Shown here: in pieces, positions 37,001 to 47,400 of the stretch | Numbering within the stretch: position 1 is the stretch's first letter | How the letters are laid out: each line of letters opens with the position of its first letter | Assembly (NCBI RefSeq): GCF_040054535.1 | Contig: NC_090780.1 | Location: forward strand, 12,304,501 to 12,368,500 | Reading direction: 5' to 3' | From: Antennarius striatus | Lineage: Eukaryota; Chordata; Actinopteri; Lophiiformes; Antennariidae | DNA length: 64,000 nucleotides | Translations under genes and position numbers: made by a program | The notes under the pieces: model-generated | Database searches by the model: none | What the model was told of the DNA's origin: nothing | What the model saw: the letters and a program-made list of their open reading frames with translations, nothing else

Positions 37001-38428
37001 GGGTGCCAACCGGTGCAATGGGGATGAAGCCACGTAGTTGAGCATGGTTCTTCATTAGGAAGGGGATGGAGTATTGTCCACTCATAGAAGGGCTTACAAG
37101 TACAGGAGCCCTAACACCCAAAGACTCCATGAACCTTGAAAGGAGGTCCACTCGATACTGGTCGTTCTTCAGAGCCTTGGAGTCAGGTGATTTTCCATAC
37201 CCTCCAAGAAGCAGAAGAATTTGTGGTTAAATAAAAAAAATGGACCACTTAGAACCTCGTTTAGAATGACTGAAGGAGCAGAGCTGGATAATTCTAAAGG
37301 AAACGAAGGTATTTACTACACGTTCAGCTTTCATCAAGTCAAGCTTTGGAATGCAAGCAAAATACCACGTATACCTATAGCATGAAACACAGAGCAAAAG
37401 CTGAAAAGTTGAGAATCCTCTTTGATGTCATGTTCTGTGTACAGTGCCTTGTGAAAGTATCCCCCCCCCCTAGAACTTTTTGACATTTTGCCACATTTCA
37501 GGCTTCAAGCTTAAAGATAAAAAACTGAAAATATTTTTCGAGAATCAACAACATGTCAAGTGGATCCAAATTTATTCAACATTTTATATTGTGTTTACAA
37601 ATAAAAAAACTAAAAAGTAAAATGTGCAAAAATATTGGCCACCTGTTCTCTCAGCTCAGCTAAACGACTCCAGAAGTTCCCTGATGACTTCTGAATGATC
37701 CAATGTTGACCTAAATGACTAACAATGACAGATTGTGTCATTTGGTCTCACAATTGCACAACCTTCTTTTCAGTTTTTTATTTATAAACACAATATAAAA
37801 TGTTAAATTTGGTTTGACTTCATGATCGTATCTCACATGTTGTTGATTCTTGAAAACTATTTTCGGTTTGTTATCTTTAAGTTTGAAGCCTGAAATGTGG
37901 CAAAATGTCAAAAAGTTCTTGGGGGGCCAATATTTTCGCAAGGCACTGTAAATGCCTACCTGGCAGGTCCACTGCGATGGCCTGATAGCCATTCACTGCC
38001 AGAAGGGCCATTGTACCAAGCTCTTCCCAGGTTTGGGATGTGAAGGCCTGCCCATGAAGAAGGACCACTTGTAATCTGCAAATGAAATTTTTTCCATTTT
38101 TTGATGACTTGTAGTAACATTTTCACCATTTGATAACAAGGACAGGTGGAAAATATGGCACCCACCTTGGTAATATCTGTCGCCCAGCTCCATCAGCGGG
38201 TAAAGCTTCTCTGAAGAACAGTGGAGGGTCTCCTGGTAGCTGACCGGTGTGGATGGAGATATTGATGGCTGGGAGCGGAGGAAGAGGGGTGGTCATCAGA
38301 CCAATCCTTTGAGCTTCCAGAGATGGCTCCATGCTGCTCTGGCGAATGGATGGCAGCAGCAGGTACAGCAGTAATGTAGCCAAGAACACCAGCACCAGAA
38401 CAACGAGACGATGACGCAAAAAGTTCAT
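34041..38428 (-). CDS. abhd14a: Alpha/beta hydrolase domain-containing protein 14A
   Basis: Single-pass membrane-anchored serine hydrolase-fold protein; physiological substrate unknown. Exons on the minus strand: 38166-38428, 37960-38075, 36966-37201 and 34041-34223, 798 nt in all (265 residues). The N-terminus MNFLRHRLVVLVLVF and the following LLLYLLLP form a signal anchor. Hydrolase motifs follow: VVLLHGQAF (oxyanion loop), the nucleophile serine in LVSPSMSGQYS, the acid in SGALDTN and the histidine in GAGHACYM. I chose the ATG at 38428 because it starts just after a 5'UTR acceptor (exon start 38446) and directly precedes the anchor. Sequence and exon layout fit ABHD14A better than ABHD14B, which lacks the anchor. 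Introns 2 and 3 carry several transposons. Confidence 0.95.
34405..34764. mobile_element. hAT-type MITE in abhd14a intron 3
   Basis: Ends CAGGGGTGTCAAACTCA and the complement of CACATGTGTCAAACACAAGG. Flanked by a perfect 8-bp duplication ATTTAGAT at 34397-34404 and 34765-34772. 360 bp, no coding capacity. Confidence 0.92.
35480..36120 (+). pseudogene. Penelope-like reverse transcriptase fragment
   Basis: The frame 35596-35862 starts with DSPAFPIVADLHMEEMKNRA, the Penelope-family GSPVSPIVANLxMEExE motif, and continues to HISSVDKNIKF and GRLKV. The catalytic YVDD block that should lie between these is gone (the region reads NHGQNKNISVE). Later pieces are out of frame. It lies in abhd14a intron 3, antisense to the gene. 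Confidence 0.75.
36248..36871. mobile_element. DNA transposon with long inverted termini, in abhd14a intron 3
   Basis: Ends CAGTGACGTGCGGTGAGG at left and CGTCACTG at right. A perfect 28-bp inverted pair, 36305-36332 and 36808-36835, lies inside the termini. The interior includes its own palindrome (AAGCTAGTGCTT / GCACTAGCTTTG). Superfamily not assigned; no transposase. Confidence 0.75.
37442..37948. mobile_element. Tc1/mariner-type MITE in abhd14a intron 2
   Basis: Ends CAGTGCCTTGTGAAAGTAT and the complement of CAGTGCCTTGCGAAAATAT, flanked by TA (37440-37441 and 37949-37950). Each arm runs about 170-200 bases, and the pair folds into a long imperfect hairpin. Confidence 0.9.
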
Positions 38429-38780
38429 TTTGTCGAGTTGTGCGATCTGGGGGAAAATGGTAGAGAGATTGTGTCTAGAAATGACGAGATGAGGAATTAT
38501 ATTAGCAAAAATATGCAAGAAATACAGCCTTAACTTGACCTATTGCTACTGTCATGGAATACTGGAAGCATTTGAGACGCAAGAGCAGAAACCACATACC
38601 AGCACAAAGGAGACGGCTGTTTGACACGTTCACTAACAGACGGACGACACCGCTGGTTTTAACGCCATGACTTCTGCATTGCTAATTGCCACAAGGATTG
38701 GGAAATGCTCCGGATAAAAGCTGCTGGTAGCTATCTTCTCAAATAGACACGACAAACTGCGCGTTCAGCCAGACGGTAGC
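38429..38780 (-). promoter_or_regulatory. abhd14a 5'UTR and promoter
   Basis: An acceptor CCCCCAG leads to an exon start at 38446, so the 5'UTR is split; the non-coding first exon probably lies between 38560 and 38780. No TATA box was recognised. Confidence 0.4.
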
Positions 38781-39710
38781 CATGCATGTTTAGTGACAGG
38801 AAACCATCAAAGCGTGTAAATAAAAGAGCTCACGAATAAACACCGAGGCGAAGAGAAAACCGATAAGCATCTAAGGCATGTAGTTCTGTCTGCGCAGCCT
38901 GTTTCTGTACGGAGGGAATAGTGAGCCGCACGGAACACGTCACACCACATGCGTCACTTCCTCCTGAAAGGGTTCGTAAAATATGCATTCGTTCGTTCGT
39001 TCGTTCATTCACTCCGGGGTACACCCGGGATAAGACACCAGGTCGTCCCGAGTCGGGACCAAAAATATGTCAAAACGTTCAGAATAATCTGATCTAATTG
39101 TCTCAGATTTTTGAGGAACGCGTCCGTCTTGTAAATGTTATTTTATTTTTTGATTGCACATCACCATCCTCTCTTCTGCAGGTTACGCATGTAGTGTTGT
39201 TGTCTTTGGCACCTGTTCTGTTTTGTGGACCAGATTGTCTTTTGTGCGTCTGTGTGTATTTTGTAATCTTGTTCAGAGATTTGTTTAAATGCTAATAAGC
39301 ATGAAATGTCGATACTTTCAAGGTTTCTCTGTTGTCTGAAAAGATATGGAAGCACACGTCTACAAAATAAACAGGAAATAAATACAGAAATCATTATTTA
39401 AAAGGGGGTGGGGTGTAATTACATGCTGCAAGAATGTTCAAACTATGCAAATATGGCAAATTTGTTTTATTTTTGACTTTATTTTCTTTATAACATTAAC
39501 TTGCTTTGATGTTGCTTTTGAATACCAAATTTTTTCATTCTGCTTGTAAAAGTACGCACATCAGTGTAAGTACAGTATATTTAAAAGCACCTTAATTTTA
39601 AAATTATTTAAAAAATAAAAAATGTGTTTCTAAATGGAATTTCAGAATACTGCAAAACCCAGAAAATAGGTGAAACCAGAAAATACATTCATATTCCCCT
39701 TTGAATAATT

Positions 39711-40195
39711 AGATAGATACTTTATTAATCCCGGAGGAAATTGTATATATCCACTGCTCAGGCATTACATAACGAATAAATACTGGATAAACCCACATGC
39801 AGCACTAACAGGACTTATATACTAAACTATAACTAAAATATAAACAGTATAACATTAGAAAAATAACAGTATTAAATTAAAATGTAAACAGTATAAAATT
39901 AAAATATAAACAATATAAAATTAAAATATAAAACAGTATAAAATTAAAATATAAACAGTATAAAATTAAACTAAATCCATTCAACTGTGTGCTGACCTCA
40001 CCACCTCCCCCCCGCTCCTCCTGAGAGAGTCATTGTACCCCCTGATGGCACGGGGCACGAAGGAGGACCTCAACCTCTCTCTGTGGAGGCGCTGTGTGAC
40101 AGCAGTCTGCTGCTGAAGGTGTTTCTCTGCTGGGAGAAGGTAGTGTGTAGGGGGTGGCTGGTGTTGTTAATGATAGCCTTAACTTTAGACATGGT
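39711..40195 (-). mobile_element. Rex1-type LINE, 3' end
   Basis: On the minus strand it ends AATTTCCTCCGGGATTAATA-AAGTATCTATCT, the typical 3' tail of Rex1/CR1-like fish LINEs. Upstream (to 40195) lies its 3' region, with AGACTGCTGTCACACAGCGC and CTCCTTCGTGCCCCGTGCCA. 5'-truncated. Confidence 0.75.
39835..39970 (+). repeat. 22-bp tandem repeat within the Rex1 fragment
   Basis: Imperfect units of ATAAACAGTATAAAATTAAAAT repeated about six times. Confidence 0.8.
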
Positions 40196-40273
40196 CCTTG
40201 ATAAAGGACATTGATATTATTAAAGTCATTGATAGAAATGTAAGGATTAATTAACTATCCAACTAATTCTTTT

Positions 40274-43123
40274 TTCATCCATCTATCTTCCACCGCTTAT
40301 CCGTAGTCGGGTCGCGGGGGCAGCAGCTTCATCAGGGAGCCCCAAACTTCCCTTTCCCCGGCTACATCCACCAGCTCTGACTGGGGGATCCCAAGGCGTT
40401 CCCAGGCCAGTATTGAGATATAATCCCTCAACCTGGTCCTGGGTCTGCCCGAGGTCTCCTCCCAGCTGGAAGTACCAGAAACACCTCCCTAGGGAGGCGT
40501 CCCGGAGGCATCCACACCAGATGCCCAAACCACCTCAACTGACTCTTTTCCACGCGAAGGAGCAGCGACTCTACTCTGAACCCTCACGAACAGCAGTGTT
40601 TCTCACCTTATCTCTAAGGGAGACACCAGCTATCCGTCTGAGAAAGCCCATTTCAGCCACTTGTATCTGCGATCTCGTTCTTTCGGTCATGACCCATCGC
40701 TCATGACCATAGGTGAGGGTAGGAACGAAGATTGAACGGTAGATGGAGAGCTTTGCCTCTCGGCTTAGCTCCCTCTTTGTGACAACAGTGCGGTAAAGAG
40801 ACTGCAATACCGGCCTCAGATTTGGAGGTGCTAATCCTCATCCTCGCCGCTTCACACTCGGCTGCAAACCGGACCAGTGAGCACTGTAGGTCACAGGCTG
40901 ACAAACAGGACCACATCATCTGCAAAAAGCAGCGATGCAATCCTCAGGCCACCAAACTGTAAAGCCCCCTCACCACGACTACGCCTCGATATCCTGTCCA
41001 TGAAAATCACAAACAGAATTGTTGATAAAGCACAGCCCTTGCGAAGGCTAACAGCTACTCGGAACAAGTTTGACTTACTGCCGAGAACCCGAACGCAGCT
41101 CTCACTTTGGGCGTACAGGGATTGGATGGCCCTGAGGAGAGGCCCCCTCACCCCATACTCCCGCAGTACTTCCCACAGTATATCCCTGGGGACTCGATCA
41201 TACGCCTTCTCCAAGTCTACAAAACACATGTAACCTGGTAGACATACTCCAAAGCCCCCTCTAGGTTCCCTGTGAGAGTAAAAAGCTGGTCCGTTCTTCC
41301 ACGACCAGGACGGAACCCACATTGTTCCTCCTCAGTTTGAGGCTCGACAATCGGCTGGACCTTCCTTTCAAGCACCTTGGAGTAAACTTTCCCAGGGAGG
41401 CTGAGGAGTGTGATGCCCCTGTAGTTGGCACAAATCCTCTGATCCCCCTTTTTAAAAAGAGTCTGCCACTCTTTCGGCACTGTCCCAGACTTCCACGCAA
41501 TGTTAAAGAGGCGTGTCATCCACGACAGCCCCTCAACACCCAGAGCCTTCAGCATTTCCGGGCTAATCTCATCAACACCCGGGGCTTTTCCACCGTGAAG
41601 TTGTTTAACTGCCTCGGTTACTTCGCCCCGAGAGATCGACTCTGATCCCCCATCATCCTACAGCTCTGCCTCTGCAACAGAGGACGGGTCAGTTGGGGTA
41701 GTTGGATTCAGGAGTTCCTCAAAGTGTTCCTTCCACCGACCGACAACCTCCTCAGTCGAAGTCAACAGTGTCCCATCTTTGCTGTATACAGCTTGGATGG
41801 TTCCCCGTTTCCCCCTCCTGAGGTGTCGGACAGTCCTCCAGAACAACTTTGGTGCCGTGTGATAGTCCTTCTCCATGGCCTCTCCGAACTCCTCCCACAC
41901 CCTCTGTTTTGCCTCCATCACAGCCGAGGCTGCAATCCTTTTGGCCTGTCGGTACCTTGCAACTGCTCCAGGAGTCCCCAGGGACAACATGCCCCTGAAG
42001 GCGTCCTTCTTCAGTCGGACGGCTTCCCTGACCACCGGGGTCCACCACGGGGTTCGAGGGTTACCGCCCCTTGAGGCACCCAAGACCTTGAGACCACAGC
42101 TCTCAGCTGCAGCTTCAGCAATGGAAGCTTTAAACATCGACCATTCAGGTTCAATGCCCCCAGCCTCCACAGGGATGCACGAGAAGCTCCTTCGGAGGTG
42201 TGAATTGAAGGCCTCATGGACAGAGTCCTCCTCCAGACGTTCCGAGTTCACCCGCACTACTCGTTTGGGCTTACCAGGTCTATCCAGATTTCCTCCGCCA
42301 GTGGACCCAACTCACCACCAGGTGGTGATGAGTTGACAGCTCTGCCCCTCTCTTCACCCGAGTGTCCAAAACACACGGTCGAAGGTCAGATGATACGATC
42401 ACAAGATCAATCATTGACCTCCGACCCAGGGTGCTCTGGTACCAGGTACACTTATGAGCATCCTTGTGTTTGAACATGGTGTTAGTTATAAACAATCCCT
42501 GACTAGCACAGAAGTCCAACAACACAACACCGCTCGGGTTCAGATCAGGGAGGCCATTCCTCCCAATCACGCCCCTCCAAGTGTCTCCATCATTGCCGAC
42601 GTGTACATTGAAGTCCCCCAGGAGAACAATGGAGTCCCCTGCAGGGATCCCTTCAAGGACCCCATTTAGGGACCCCAAGAAGGCCGAATACTCTGAACTG
42701 ATATTGGATGCATATGCACAAGTAACAGTCAGAATTCCCCCCCCCCCACAGCCTTAAGGCGTAGGGAAGCGACCCTCTCATCCACCGGGGTAAACTCCAA
42801 CACAGCGGCGCTCAGCCGGGGGCTTGTGAGTATCCCCACAACCGCCCTGCGCCTCACGCAACTCCGGAGTAAAACAAGGTCCAACCCCTATCCAGGAGTT
42901 TGGATCCAGAACCGAGGCTATGCGTGGAGGTAAGCCCCACCAGATCCAACTGGTAAGGCTCCACCTCCAACACAAGCTCCGGCTCCTTCCCTGCCAGTGA
43001 GGTGACATTCCACATCACCAAAGCCAACTTCTGCCACCCGGGTCTAGTCCGTCGTGACCCCTTGTCGTCACTGCCACCCATATGGCAGCGCACCCGCCCT
43101 GCGGGTGGTGGGTCCTCAGGGGT
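40274..43123 (-). mobile_element. Rex3 (RTE clade) LINE, nearly full-length
   Basis: Minus-strand element with endonuclease then reverse transcriptase: WNVTSLAGKEPELV (near 43000), [16 protein letters not shown] (about 42600), [13 protein letters not shown], then RT pieces NYRGITLLSLPGKVYSKVLE, CGFRPGRGRTDQLF, CFVDLEKAYDRVPRD and LLFADDVVLF. Frames shift several times, so it is inactive. The 3' end is a GATGGATGA tail at 40274. A 14-bp duplication TAATTCTTTTTTCA flanks it (40264-40277 and 43124-43137). The length, about 2.85 kb, suggests modest 5' truncation. Confidence 0.9.
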
Positions 43124-43137
43124 TAATTCTTTTTTCA

Positions 43138-44850
43138 GTTTTAGTTTAAAAACAATTATTGCATCTAAACAAAACTAGTATTTTTTAATTTAATGTTGAC
43201 GCTAACGATGTAAAGTAGAGCCATAAAGTAAGATGACAAAACAGTATCTACAGTACATGGATAACACAAAAACTTATAGCGAACTTTGTGGCATTTTATC
43301 ATTTCCAAAGTGATTTAATAGATTCAGTCTGACATTTATTTTTGTAAGTTTTGCTTTGGCACTGTATCACTGACAGATACAAAATGAAAGCAACTAAAAC
43401 CTCAAACCGCAACGTGAAACAGGTGGAAATCAAAGGAGGCATAACAAACATGGAGGCAGCCGATTCCTTTAAAACAAGATTCACAGTACCACATATCTCC
43501 AACAAGGCACATTAAATTGAAAGTGTAACACACAGGGAAGTACCGGTATGTTTACAGGTTTCTATATGCAGCAAAAGAACATAATTTCACTTCTTAAAGT
43601 ATCAATGTGAAATAAAGCCTGTTACACAAAACAAAAAAGTATTTAAAGTGCAGTATTTGAAGATGTTTGGCCGAAATACATAAGAGTCTCACACAATATT
43701 ATCTGTGACTCAATTTTGTAGTCTGTAAATAACAGCATAATCTGATACTTGCCAACTACTGTAATTGCCTAAATGTTTTAGAGCAACATGATTAAGAATA
43801 AATACAGAACATAGTCTATTACAGTATATACTTACTTGGAAATATAAATGTAGCTACAGCAATTTTTATTAGTACAGTGTCATCGGCAGGAACCTGACCA
43901 CTTTAAGAATCCTAAAGCTGCTATATTCATTATTAAAACATTCTTTAAATCATTAGATCCATCAAATATTTTCATTAAAAATATTTTTTGAGGATTCTTA
44001 ACGTTTGGTTAAACGAACTGTGGCCAGGAGATGTACCGACTACATAATTTTGAAATGAGCACATATTTATACAAAACAATCTCATCATCAGTCGACACAA
44101 ATACACCAACTTAAATACATCAGGAACTACCTTAAATCAGCAATAATTAACTCAATTCTTCATTTATACTCATGACTCCTGCTCCAGACTATGTTAACAA
44201 GAAATTTCCAAAACGTGCATCAGCTAAATGTTAGAATTTTCCTTTTGTACAGTAAGATTCAAGCATGTAGAATTAAAAGACATTGTTCAGAAACAAACAG
44301 TACCATCTACTGTTAATATCCTTTATCCTTGCTAATTTTAAAAAAAACAGCAACTTGCATATGAAGTTATCATCAGTATAAAGTATTGTGCCCAGCAGCA
44401 GGCTGAGATGACCATCCCAATAACTTGTAAACAATGACGACGACAAGAAAAAGAACGCTTTGTTTCCCTGTTAAGGCACAAGTTTGTAAGAAAAGAGCCA
44501 GGTCCAGCCATGTCGTTTCTATAAGACAAAGACAACTAAAGAGATATAGTTTCTTATAGTTCTCAGGTGTAATCCATTATATTTCATTCACAAGTCTTTC
44601 TGTCATAACACATAACTGCTTGATCCAACAAGCAATTAAAAAATGATATAATCGGTAAATTAAGCCATGTCAAATGTCCTGCGTCCTGCGTGTTGACACA
44701 TTCTCCTGTTATACTATCTTTGGTGAAAGGGCTGACTCACTGCTGTCCACACATAAATATCACTACTGCATGGAATCATCACACTTTTTTGCAGAAATAT
44801 CTTTTTCAGAGCTGGGAGAAGTGATGAATAGTTTGGACTTCGCAGTTTTC
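43138..44850 (-). other. hyal2 3'UTR and downstream
   Basis: AT-rich sequence after the hyal2 stop with several minus-strand AATAAA candidates (for example 43336-43341). No other gene recognised; the Rex3 insertion marks the probable outer limit. Confidence 0.45.
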
Positions 44851-46694
44851 TCAGTGGAATAGGGTGACATGTCCTAGTGGGAGTAAGAAGCAAAGGAGCC
44901 AGGTCCCGAAGACAGAGGAGGCTTTATTCTGTCCTTTTTCTTTCAGAGCACAGGCCTCACCCCTGTACCCACTGTAGCACTGGCACTGGAAGTGTTTGTG
45001 GAAAAAAGCCAAGTCTGCTTGGTCAGGTATGCCGGTAACCTTCAGCTGTCCACCATGACTGGTGATTTTGTGAGTGGAGGGGTTGAGATGCAGATACACA
45101 TCTCTGTCTGGTATTATTCTCAGACAGCGACCATGGGATTTACACATCATCTTACTGCACTGTTCGGCTGCTGTAGACACATTGAGCAGGTACATGCCCA
45201 GAGGTCCCCGAAGATACTCATTTAGATCAGAGCAGCTGGCCTATGGACAACAAAAGTATATCAACCCAATACTACTGAACACTGGAACACTCAATAAAAA
45301 ATGAGCAGAGCCACAATGAGACTTACCCGGCTGCTTCCACAGGACGTGTCCCCCCAGAAGATCACGCCTGCAACTCCAAGAGCAACACTCTCACCAATGG
45401 TGGAGACCAGATCAGTCTGCACAACATATATAGTGAAAATATATATCACATGGAAAATCATAAAGACTGTAGCCTGCGTATGTGAGCAAATACAAAACTA
45501 AATGGTCACTAGGCTAAAAACATTGATAACGCATGACATAGTCATAAACCTGTAGTTTATCAAACATTCTCACAGTAATGTCATTATTGTTCCAAAATGT
45601 AAATAAATTGATGGTTTTAGTGATTTCATGCAACGCTACCAACATAGAGACCACGCTGCACATTAAAAATTGATTTCTACTTGACAGCAACATGTGGCCT
45701 CCTGCTCACACAATACATCAACATTTTTTTCTGTCAAACTAACCTCAGTTAGGAGCATCATCTGACTGATGTAAGATGGCCGGGTATAAACAAAAACAGG
45801 ACGTGTTAATCCATCCCCAACTGATGCCAGGCGCATTGCCTCCTTTACCCTGTTACGGACAAAGAGGCGCCCATACTTTGTAGATCTTAGTACAGAACCC
45901 ATATATATAGAAGGAAACAATGCTGTACATTCCATCCATAACCAGTTAAGTTGGTCATTGCGTTTCATTTCCACACCGGGACAGCGCCCTGTGTAGTTCT
46001 TCAGGTCACTCTTGTAGTCATGGTTGTAACAATCTGGAAACAGGTAGAAGCCCCACAGTTGATTGGGCCTTAAGCTCTTGGCAAGGTGGAGTGTCTCCAG
46101 CATGAATTTGCGAGCGGACAGCTCAAATTCCTGCTGAGCAACTTTTCCCACATGTTCCACGGTCCACTTTGGGTTCTTTTTGGCCACCATATCACGTGAT
46201 TTAACACGATAGATATCTTTCGAATCCCAATTACGGATCCATAAAGGGCGCCATTCCTCCCAGTCAATAACAGCCAAACCTTTAGCATCAGGCTCACGTA
46301 TATATTTTTGCAAACCTTCTGGCATCTTTTCATAGTGCTGAGTGAGGCTGGCGAGCTGTGGAAGGCCTCTGTTGACTGCAAGACCACCACGCTCATAATA
46401 AGGATACAATCCAAGGCGCTCCTTATAAAAAATAGTGAGATTCTGCCGGACGAAGCCCTCATTAGGGGTAGCCACAATGTCAAACTGGTCCAAAGATAAA
46501 GTTACACTATGTCGCGGGGCACAATCTTGAGTTGGGGCATTCCAGACAAGGAGAACGGGCTTCTGTGAATATAATGGCCATCTTGCCTGCTTTAAATCAG
46601 CTGAGCTCAAGACTGTCAAGGAGGTCAACAGAGTCAGAAACAGCCAAGGCGGCTGCCCAGCTGCTCCTAAGAGAGAGCAGATAACAACCTCCAT
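44851..46694 (-). CDS. hyal2: Hyaluronidase-2
   Basis: GPI-anchored glycoside hydrolase family 56 enzyme that cleaves large hyaluronan at the cell surface or in acid compartments. Exons on the minus strand: 45744-46694, 45327-45416 and 44851-45240, 1431 nt (476 residues; human 473), all phase 0. A signal peptide precedes PVLLVWNAPTQDC. The catalytic pair sits in GLAVIDWEEWRPLW (Asp and Glu of DWE). LWGFYLFPDCYNHDY and GRCPGVEMKRNDQLNWLW are family hallmarks. The C-terminal EGF-like part is Cys-rich (CKSHGRC, CQCYSGYRGEAC), followed by a hydrophobic tail WLLCFLLPLGHVTLFH that fits GPI-anchor processing. The exon pattern, with one long first coding exon, matches HYAL2 rather than HYAL1 or HYAL3. 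No defects seen. Confidence 0.96.
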
Positions 46695-47400
46695 GGTCGC
46701 TGCTCAATTCTCCTCTTTCTCTGAAAAAAACAAAAAAACAAAAACATGAGAAGAAACAAAAACGAACACATCTTAAGAGAAATATTTTTCTCAGGTACAG
46801 TTTGGGGCGTTGGAAAGGCATAATGGTAAGTGTTGGACTTGACCTGAATGAGCGCCTCACATATAGGTAACTACAAGGTAAAGACTACGTGTCTGCTGTC
46901 AGTCATTTCATTACGATTACTGTACTGTCATTGATCCAAGGATGGCCAATACTACAAGTCTGTTTCACAAGTCTTGTTGGTCAGGAAATCAATTTTGACC
47001 ATTAAATTTAATTCTGGGTAGAGAAAAATAATCTGTTTCTGCCATTTAGGAGCTCCTCTCAGTGAAAACTAATTAGATGCCACGACTGACGGTACTTGCC
47101 CGTTTAAGAAACTAAGTCGGCTCACGCTAACGAAACTTAGCCAATTTAGCTTCAACTTTCATTGAAACAAACTGCTAAATCTGCCAAATTAGCTCACGTT
47201 CAAATCCTTCGTCCCCATCCAGTCTTACCTGTTTAAATAACGCTGAGGACACGGGTTCATTCCACTCATGAAACCATCAGATAAACTGCTTTTCCACTGG
47301 CCTGCCATGAGACAGGTAGCAATCATAGTTCGCTCAATCCATTTTCGAATCAGAGAAATCGCCAGTCGGTAGTTCTGGTGTCAGGAGCGGAGCGATGGGC
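46695..47400 (-). promoter_or_regulatory. hyal2 5'UTR, intron and promoter
   Basis: The coding exon begins near 46720 after a pyrimidine/T-rich acceptor. Upstream, AACAG followed by GTAAGACTG (donor near 47224-47229) marks a non-coding first exon that ends at about 47230 and starts somewhere before 47400. No TATA box was recognised. Confidence 0.45.

Noticed and set aside
41724-42336. Plus-strand frames over Rex3
   Set aside because: Antisense shadows of the Rex3 endonuclease/RT region.
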